From contig UQHO01000048.1 of assembly GCA_900540995.1 (NCBI GenBank), forward strand, positions 1 through 13,151: DNA of 13,151 nucleotides, in the 5' to 3' direction. Numbering within the stretch: position 1 is the stretch's first letter; each line of letters starts with the position of its first letter. Made by a program: the position numbers and the translations under genes. Of the stretch, positions 8,682-13,151 are shown one piece after another. The stretch is from an uncultured Collinsella sp. GTDB taxonomy: Bacteria; Actinomycetota; Coriobacteriia; Coriobacteriales; Coriobacteriaceae. The notes beneath the pieces are model-generated. The model saw nothing but the letters and a program-made list of their open reading frames with translations. It was not told the origin of the DNA and ran no database searches.

Positions 8682-9485
8682 CTACTCCTCCTCCGCGACC
8701 TCCTCTGCCTCGGAGACATACACGGCGGTAAGGACCGTGAAGACGTAAGCCTGGATGGCGCCGACCACAAGCTCGATCGCATAGATCAGGATGAGGATGG
8801 CAAGCCAGGCCAGCGAAGGCAGGGCGCCGACGGCGTGAGCCGCGGAAACCTGCTGAAGCAGCGGCTGCATGAACATGCTCGCCATGATGGCAAACGAGCC
8901 CATGACCACGTGTCCTGCGAACATGTTGCAGAACAGACGGACGGCGAGCGTGATGAGGCGCAGGAAGGTCGAGAAAAGCTCGACGACCCACACGAGCACG
9001 TTCATCGGGAAGCTCACGCCCTGCGGGGCGAGGCTCTTGATATAGCCGATCACGCCGTGGGCCTTGCATCCGTAGTAGATGAAGTACACGAAGGCGAAGA
9101 TGGCGAGCGCAGCGGTGGAGCCGATTGCGCCGGTGCCGGGCTTCATTCCCGGAATCAGGCCGATCATGTTGTTGATCAGGATGAACAGGAAAAGCGAGCA
9201 CAGGAACGGGAAGTGCTTCTTCCAGTTCTCACCCACGACGCCCTTGCCGATATCGTTCTCGACGTACTCGATGATGTACTCGAAACCGTTGACGAAGAAG
9301 CCCTTGGGGACCAGGGTCTGCTTCTTCTTGAACACGGCCAGGACGATCAGGAGCACGATCGTGGAGACGATCAGCCAAAACGAGTACTGCGTGATACCGC
9401 AGCTCAGATCGCCCACGACAGGGGTGGAGCTGAACTCGCTGACCAGATGATTAATCTCATCAGGCAGCTTTTCAAAAATTTCCAC
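8682..9485 (-). CDS. atpB: F1Fo ATP synthase subunit a
   Basis: The protein has 267 aa and is polytopic, with about five membrane segments (from roughly 37-52, 93-113, 124-139, 162-210 and 222-256). Subunit a forms the two proton half-channels against the c ring. The essential Arg is Arg183 in LAVRLFCN; the residue usually Gly in LFGN is Cys186. The ion-path pair seen in E. coli as Glu219/His245 appears swapped, as His192 (MFAGH) and Glu238 (YAIELVVGAIQAY), with Gln245 conserved. The GTG start is preceded by AAAGG, which lies inside the last codons of the AtpI-like gene, three bases upstream, suggesting coupling. Confidence 0.97.
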   Translation of the reverse strand: MEIFEKLPDEINHLVSEFSSTPVVGDLSCGITQYSFWLIVSTIVLLIVLAVFKKKQTLVPKGFFVNGFEYIIEYVENDIGKGVVGENWKKHFPFLCSLFLFILINNMIGLIPGMKPGTGAIGSTAALAIFAFVYFIYYGCKAHGVIGYIKSLAPQGVSFPMNVLVWVVELFSTFLRLITLAVRLFCNMFAGHVVMGSFAIMASMFMQPLLQQVSAAHAVGALPSLAWLAILILIYAIELVVGAIQAYVFTVLTAVYVSEAEEVAEEE

Positions 9486-9488
9486 GAC

Positions 9489-9800
9489 TTACCTTTCGAC
9501 CTCATGAGGATCTCGCAGCGCCTTGGCGACACGAACCGTGCAGGCGGCCATAAAGGCCACGAAGCCGATCGCCTCGCCCAAGAGGAACATGCGAAACGCC
9601 TCTCCGAACAACGCAAACACAACCAAGGTAAAGACGAGCAGGGCGATTGCCGAGACCGCCAGACTCACCATACCCTTGAGCATGTCCGCATTCTGCTTAT
9701 CGTCAAGAACCGGCTTGAGCGTAAAGACAAAGGGAAGGAAGGCAATTGCGCCCGCGATGGCGCCTGCAACGATAGCGAGCAGATCGGCTATCTGAAACAC
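9489..9800 (-). CDS. AtpI-like small membrane protein of the atp operon
   Basis: The protein has 103 aa with three likely membrane helices (about 7-28, 44-66 and 70-89) and a short charged C-terminus (KALRDPHEVER). AtpI proteins help c-ring assembly or ion supply; sequence conservation is weak, so the call rests on position before atpB and on size and topology. The start is chosen as GTG 9800, with GAGG six bases upstream. GTG 9812 is also possible but its AAAAAGG is only three bases away. A TTG at 9875 is unlikely, because it lies upstream of the expected transcription start of the promoter at 9862-9889. Confidence 0.7.
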   Translation of the reverse strand: MFQIADLLAIVAGAIAGAIAFLPFVFTLKPVLDDKQNADMLKGMVSLAVSAIALLVFTLVVFALFGEAFRMFLLGEAIGFVAFMAACTVRVAKALRDPHEVER

Positions 9801-9861
9801 TGGCGTCCTCACTTTCCTTTTTAACGCCTCACAGAACAGTTCCCGCCAAACATTGGTGACT

Positions 9862-9889
9862 ATTGTACGAGCCAATCGCTAAAGTACAA
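9862..9889 (-). promoter_or_regulatory. Predicted sigma-70-type promoter of the atp operon
   Basis: The minus strand has TTGTAC as -35 (9884-9889), a 16-base spacer, and TACAAT as -10 (9862-9867). The expected start of transcription is near 9855, giving a leader of about 55 bases before GTG 9800. An inverted pair ATTGG/CCAAT (9852-9856 and 9872-9876) is centred close to the -10 element and might be an operator, but it is short. This is the best promoter-like match seen in the gaps examined. Confidence 0.6.
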
Positions 9890-9904
9890 CCGAAAAAGCA
9901 TCGG

Positions 9905-10078
9905 TTAATACGCACCTGTTCGTTTTCTTAAGACCTTCTTTATGCCGCAGGTACGGCAATACGTTTTTCTCGAACCCTGCGGGGCAAAACGTCCGTTAAC
10001 AGGAGTGCGCGTAGGCGTCTTTTGCTCGCCCGCGCGCACCGTTTCTTCGTATTTGTGACCGTAGCCGACAAGGCCCAA
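9905..10078 (-). CDS. Possible small protein with a CxxC motif, downstream of upp
   Basis: Directly after the upp stop, in the same frame, 58 codons run open to a TAA at 9905-9907. From the first TTG (10078) the product would be 57 aa; from a GTG at 10039 it would be 44 aa. It is polar and basic, ending in KTYCRTCGIKKVLRKRTGAY with a Cys-x-x-Cys pair, a half zinc-ribbon look. There is no good ribosome-binding site, and the other two minus-strand frames are also open over parts of this stretch, so chance is a serious alternative. Not recognised as any family. Confidence 0.2.
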   Translation of the reverse strand: MGLVGYGHKYEETVRAGEQKTPTRTPVNGRFAPQGSRKTYCRTCGIKKVLRKRTGAY

Positions 10079-10081
10079 CGA

Positions 10082-10729
10082 CTAGAGCGTGCCGTAGATG
10101 CGGTCGCCGGCGTCGCCCAGGCCGGGAACGATGTAGGCGGCCTCGTTGAGATGGTCGTCGATGGCGCAGGTATAGATATGCACATCTGGGTCCTTCTCGG
10201 TCAGCGACTTGAGACCCTCGGGGGCCGCGACGATGCACAGCATGCGGATGTCCTTGACACCGCGCTCGCGCAGGTAGCTGATGGCCATCTCGGCCGAACC
10301 GCCCGTGGCGAGCATGGGGTCGACGACCAGGCAGATACGCTGGTCGATATCCTTGGGCATCTTGCAGTAGTACTCATGCGGCTCGTGGGTAACCTCGTCG
10401 CGCTCCATACCGATGTGGCCCACGCGGGCAGAGGGTACCAGGTCGAGAATGCCGTCGACCATGCCAAGGCCTGCACGAAGGATGGGAACGATGGCGAGCT
10501 TTTTGCCGGCAAGCTGCTTAAACGTGGCGGTGGTGATGGGGGTCTCGACCTCGACGTCTTCCATGGGCAGGTTGCGCATGGCCTCGTAGCCGTCAAAAAG
10601 CGCGAGTTCGCGCACGAGCTGGCGGAACTGGTTGGTGCCGGTGTTTTTATCGCGCAGGATCGACAGCTTGTGCTGAACGAGCGGATGATCGACAAGCGTC
10701 ACACGGGACGCATCGTAGGTGACGGTCAT
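10082..10729 (-). CDS. upp: Uracil phosphoribosyltransferase
   Basis: The protein has 215 aa. It converts uracil and PRPP to UMP in pyrimidine salvage, in the cytoplasm. The PRPP loop is DPMLATGGSA (137-146). VPILRAGLGMVDG (81-93) and the uracil-binding end YIVPGLGDAGDRIYGT (199-214) are family hallmarks. The ATG at 10729 is chosen because MTVTYDASRVTLVDHPLVQHKL matches the usual N-terminus; a longer frame to 10798 exists but adds 23 unrelated residues through the leader hairpins. AAAGGGG lies 10 bases upstream. upp beside the atp operon is an old arrangement in Gram-positive bacteria. Confidence 0.96.
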   Translation of the reverse strand: MTVTYDASRVTLVDHPLVQHKLSILRDKNTGTNQFRQLVRELALFDGYEAMRNLPMEDVEVETPITTATFKQLAGKKLAIVPILRAGLGMVDGILDLVPSARVGHIGMERDEVTHEPHEYYCKMPKDIDQRICLVVDPMLATGGSAEMAISYLRERGVKDIRMLCIVAAPEGLKSLTEKDPDVHIYTCAIDDHLNEAAYIVPGLGDAGDRIYGTL

Positions 10730-10852
10730 GGGTTGATTGCCCCTTTCGTTGCGGCCGCAAAACGGCCTTGCTGACAAGGCGCGCAGCAATGTCGCCACCG
10801 CACGCCATGCATTAGTTTAGCGGTTTGTTGTATCGAGCAGCCCACCGCGGCC
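10730..10852 (-). promoter_or_regulatory. upp leader with two overlapping hairpins
   Basis: The gap between glpK and upp has two short perfect stems: CCTTG/CAAGG (10766-10770 with 10775-10779, 4-base loop) and GGCCG/CGGCC (10753-10757 with 10763-10767, 5-base loop). They share bases 10766-10767, so they cannot both form fully. TTGCGGCCGCAA (10749-10760) is a 12-base palindrome. The upp ribosome-binding site starts within a few bases of the second stem. No T-run follows either stem, so neither is a clear terminator of glpK. No convincing promoter was seen. Confidence 0.4.
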
Positions 10853-12394
10853 CTACTGTGCGGTACTGAGCGAGCGCTTGACTGCATCACGCCAGCCCGC
10901 AAGGTTTTGCTCGCGGCGCACGGCGGACATGTGGGGAAGGAAGGTCCTAACGATCTGGGCATTTTGCTCCAGCTCTTCCAGGTCTTCCCAATAGCCGACG
11001 GCAAGACCCGCCAAGTACGCGGCACCGATTGCCGTGGTCTCCACCGTCTCGCATTGCAGCACGGGGATATCCAGCAGGTCGGCCTGAAATTGCATGATGA
11101 ACTCGTTGCGCGAGGCACCGCCATCGACAGACAGGCGCTCGATCGAAAGCCCCACGTCCTGCTCCATGGCGCGCAGCACGTCGTAGCTCTGATATGCCAT
11201 GGATTCGCAGGCGGCGCGCACGATGGTCGCACGGCTCGAGGCGCCGGTCAGACCGCACACGATACCGCGGGCATGCGGGTCCCACCAGGGAGCGCCCAAA
11301 CCCGCAAAGGCGGGAACGAAGTAGCAGCCCTCGTTGTCGTTAATCGAAGTGGCGAGTTGTGCCGACTCGCTCACGCTCGAGATGATGCCCATGTTGTTAC
11401 GAAGCCAGTTCATGGTGGAGCCGGCAGCAAAGATGGAGCCCTCGAGTGCATAGCTGATCTTCCCGTTCGCAGCGATACCGATGGTGGAGACCAGGCCGTT
11501 CTTGGATTCGACGATCTCGTCGCCGGTGTTCATGAGCATAAAGCAACCCGTGCCATAGGTGTTTTTGGTCTGGCCGGGACGGAAACAGCAGTGGCCGAAC
11601 AGCGACGCCTGCTGGTCGCCCGCCACGCCCATGATGGGCGGCATGTTGGTCATGATGTCGCTCGCGACGCGGCCGTAGTCGCCCGAGCTCCAGCGAACCT
11701 CGGGCATCATGGAACGTGGAACGTCAAAGAGCGCCAGCAGGTCGTCGTCCCAATCGAGCGTATGGATATTAAAGAGTGCCGTGCGGCTGGCATTGGTGTA
11801 GTCGGTGGCAAAGACCTGGCCGCCAGTGAGGTTGTAGATGAGCCAGGTGTCGATGGTGCCAAACATGAGGTCGCCCGCCGCCGCGCTCTCGCGTGCGCCG
11901 TCGACGTTGTCGAGAATCCACTGCACCTTGGAGGCCGAGAAATACGGGTCGAGCGTGAGTCCCGTGCGGGAGCGCACCAACTCCTCGCAACCCTGTTCAA
12001 CCAACGCCTCGATTACCGACGCGGTACGGCGGCACTGCCATACGATGGCGTTATAGATCGGCTGACCGCTCACGCGGTCCCAGACCACCGTGGTCTCGCG
12101 CTGGTTGGAGATGCCGATGGCGGCAATGCGGTCGGAGTGGATACCGCTCTTAAACTGGACTTCCATCATGACGGCGATCTGGCTGGCAAGCACCGCCATG
12201 GGGTCTTGCTCTACCCAACCGGGACGCGGGAAGCTGGTTTTGACGCTGCGACGTGCCTGCGCGACGATGCATCCGTACTCGTCGACGATGGTCGCAAGTA
12301 CCGAGGTGGTGCCGCAGTCGAGTGCCATAATGTAGGAACCGCCAAAGTTAAACGAGGCATCTTCCATGCCCAGGCTACCCAGATTCAACGACAT
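10853..12394 (-). CDS. glpK: Glycerol kinase (FGGY family)
   Basis: The protein has 513 aa. It phosphorylates glycerol to sn-glycerol 3-phosphate, feeding lipid synthesis or glycolysis, in the cytoplasm. The glycerol-contact residues of E. coli GlpK are all present: Arg99-Glu100 (NQRET), Trp119 (AIVWQCRRT), Tyr151 (DPYFS), Asp260 (AGDQQ) and Phe285 (GTGCF). The N-terminus is extended by about ten residues. The phosphate loop reads ALDCGTTSVL where E. coli has ALDQGTTSSR, so the Gln and the Arg differ (Cys27, Leu33). The ATG follows AAAGGT and begins 13 bases after the tsaC stop, so the two are probably co-transcribed. Confidence 0.95.
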   Translation of the reverse strand: MSLNLGSLGMEDASFNFGGSYIMALDCGTTSVLATIVDEYGCIVAQARRSVKTSFPRPGWVEQDPMAVLASQIAVMMEVQFKSGIHSDRIAAIGISNQRETTVVWDRVSGQPIYNAIVWQCRRTASVIEALVEQGCEELVRSRTGLTLDPYFSASKVQWILDNVDGARESAAAGDLMFGTIDTWLIYNLTGGQVFATDYTNASRTALFNIHTLDWDDDLLALFDVPRSMMPEVRWSSGDYGRVASDIMTNMPPIMGVAGDQQASLFGHCCFRPGQTKNTYGTGCFMLMNTGDEIVESKNGLVSTIGIAANGKISYALEGSIFAAGSTMNWLRNNMGIISSVSESAQLATSINDNEGCYFVPAFAGLGAPWWDPHARGIVCGLTGASSRATIVRAACESMAYQSYDVLRAMEQDVGLSIERLSVDGGASRNEFIMQFQADLLDIPVLQCETVETTAIGAAYLAGLAVGYWEDLEELEQNAQIVRTFLPHMSAVRREQNLAGWRDAVKRSLSTAQ

Positions 12395-12407
12395 CGCTTA
12401 CACCTTT

Positions 12408-13151
12408 CTATTGCATCGGGTCGGACAGGACCCGTTCGATCTCTGATGCGGGAAGTGCGCCTTGGCGCAGGATCTGGAGCCCGCCGTGCTGAAACGACAC
12501 GATGGTCGAGGCGTCGCGACACGGGGTCTCACCGGCGTCGACGGCAACATCAACCCCCTCCAGGATGCGACCCTCGACGGCGGCAAAGCTTGCCGGCGAG
12601 GGCGCACCGTGCGTGTTGGCGCTCGTGCAGGCAAGGGGACTGCCGCAGGCGCGGATGAGCGCCTGCACCACAGGCGAGGCCGACGCGCGAAGAGCCACCG
12701 TGTCATCGGCGGCGCGCATAAAGGTCGGCACGCAGGGGGCTGCCTTAATCACGATAGTCAGGGCTCCCGGCCAGCATCGTCGCGCGAGTACGCGGGCCTC
12801 GTTAGGGATATCCACGCCATAGCGGTCGAGTGCTTCGACGCCATCGACCAGCCAAGCAACGGTTTGCGTGAGTTCACGTTGCTTGAGAGTGAAGATACGG
12901 CGATAGCCGGTGCCGAGCGCAGGGACTGCGGCGCCGTTGACGGTGGCTTGCGGGTCGCATGACCACGACGGGAACTCGCTGGTATCTTGGGGGACGGCAT
13001 CGGAGAAGGCATTGACTGCCACGGCGACGCCATAGACGGTCTCGGTCGGGATCAGTGCCAGGCCGCCGCGACCGAGCACCTCGGCCGTACGCTCGACGGC
13101 AAGCCGATGCGGCTCCCCCCCCCCCCCCCCCCCCCCCCCCCAGCCTCGGCG
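12408..13151 (-). CDS. tsaC: Threonylcarbamoyl-AMP synthase (Sua5/YwlC/YrdC family), 5' incomplete
   Basis: The enzyme makes threonylcarbamoyl-AMP from threonine, bicarbonate and ATP for the t6A37 modification of tRNAs reading ANN codons. Visible motifs are IPTETVYGVA, KQR (Lys-x-Arg in TLKQREL), WPGALTIVI, a Ser-Ala-Asn core in ACTSANTHG, and the terminal TIVSFQHGGLQILRQGAL. Between the PTETVYG motif and the Lys-x-Arg motif there is an insert of about 30 residues (12909-13007) not found in typical single-domain members. The frame stays open through the poly-C run to the window edge; the first in-window start codon, GTG 13079, would delete part of helix 1, so the real start lies outside or at the tract. 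Confidence 0.88.
   Translation of the reverse strand, partial: RRGWGGGGGGGGEPHRLAVERTAEVLGRGGLALIPTETVYGVAVAVNAFSDAVPQDTSEFPSWSCDPQATVNGAAVPALGTGYRRIFTLKQRELTQTVAWLVDGVEALDRYGVDIPNEARVLARRCWPGALTIVIKAAPCVPTFMRAADDTVALRASASPVVQALIRACGSPLACTSANTHGAPSPASFAAVEGRILEGVDVAVDAGETPCRDASTIVSFQHGGLQILRQGALPASEIERVLSDPMQ
13115..13141. repeat. 27-base poly-C/poly-G tract in tsaC N-terminal region
   Basis: An uninterrupted run of 27 C on the plus strand (G on the coding strand) lies 10 bases from the window edge. Read in the tsaC frame it encodes eight Gly before Glu-Pro-His-Arg-Leu. Family members usually start about here, so the tract is at or just inside the start of the gene. It is either a slippage-prone contingency tract or a sequencing/assembly artefact; position beside the edge favours an artefact. 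Confidence 0.9.

Noticed and set aside
8461..9201. A minus-strand frame of 246 codons overlapping atpB and atpE, bridging the gap between them.
   Set aside because: It is out of frame with both subunit genes, the product is Arg/His-rich shadow sequence, and the only ATG in the gap has no ribosome-binding site.
9961..9992. ACGTTTT/AAAACGT inverted repeat as a upp terminator.
   Set aside because: The loop region is 18 bases with only a 3-base inner stem, the arms are A/T-rich, and no T-run follows on the minus strand.
10907..12658. A plus-strand open frame of 583 codons opposite glpK and the end of tsaC.
   Set aside because: It spans two clear minus-strand genes and their junction; its product has no protein-like motif.

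Overview
This window is a chromosomal housekeeping segment from a high-GC Gram-positive bacterium. Gene order and protein style suggest class Coriobacteriia, something like Collinsella; that is inferred from recollection of the families, not from a search. Every credible gene lies on the minus strand, so transcription runs from high to low coordinates.

Layout in transcription order. The window opens with the 5'-incomplete end of a threonylcarbamoyl-AMP synthase gene (tsaC/ywlC, 12408-13151), interrupted near its N-terminal side by a run of 27 C (13115-13141). Glycerol kinase (glpK, 10853-12394) starts 13 bases after the tsaC stop. Uracil phosphoribosyltransferase (upp, 10082-10729) follows after a 123-base leader with two overlapping hairpins. 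A spacer of about 280 bases holds a possible very small ORF and a good sigma-70-type promoter (9862-9889). That promoter fires into the complete F1Fo ATP synthase operon: an AtpI-like membrane protein, then atpB (a), atpE (c), atpF (b), atpH (delta), atpA (alpha), atpG (gamma), atpD (beta) and atpC (epsilon), from 9800 down to 2918. A strong terminator-like hairpin (2842-2882) sits between atpC and the ribosome-binding site of murA (1546-2829). A LytR-CpsA-Psr cell-wall ligase gene (298-1533) follows 12 bases after murA. The transcript probably ends at a hairpin at 186-221. Bases 1-185 hold no gene, only short repeated motifs.

How the genes fit together. The atp genes are tightly packed: atpH-atpA and atpG-atpD share TAATG junctions, atpF and atpH overlap by 11 bases, and the other gaps are 3-15 bases. 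The exception is a 123-base atpB-atpE gap in front of the very strong Shine-Dalgarno site of the c-ring gene. The order tsaC ... upp-atpI-atpBEFHAGDC ... murA resembles the classic Bacillus subtilis ywlC-...-glyA-upp-atp-...-murAA region, with glpK in place of the ywlD-glyA block. murA and the LCP gene link energy metabolism to envelope synthesis.

I found no mobile element, CRISPR array, RNA gene or obviously new system. The oddities are fine-scale: the poly-C tract, an insertion in TsaC, a shortened delta subunit, a b subunit with a signal-peptide-like leader, a c-subunit leader region, a non-standard phosphate loop in GlpK, and a terminator placed directly before murA.
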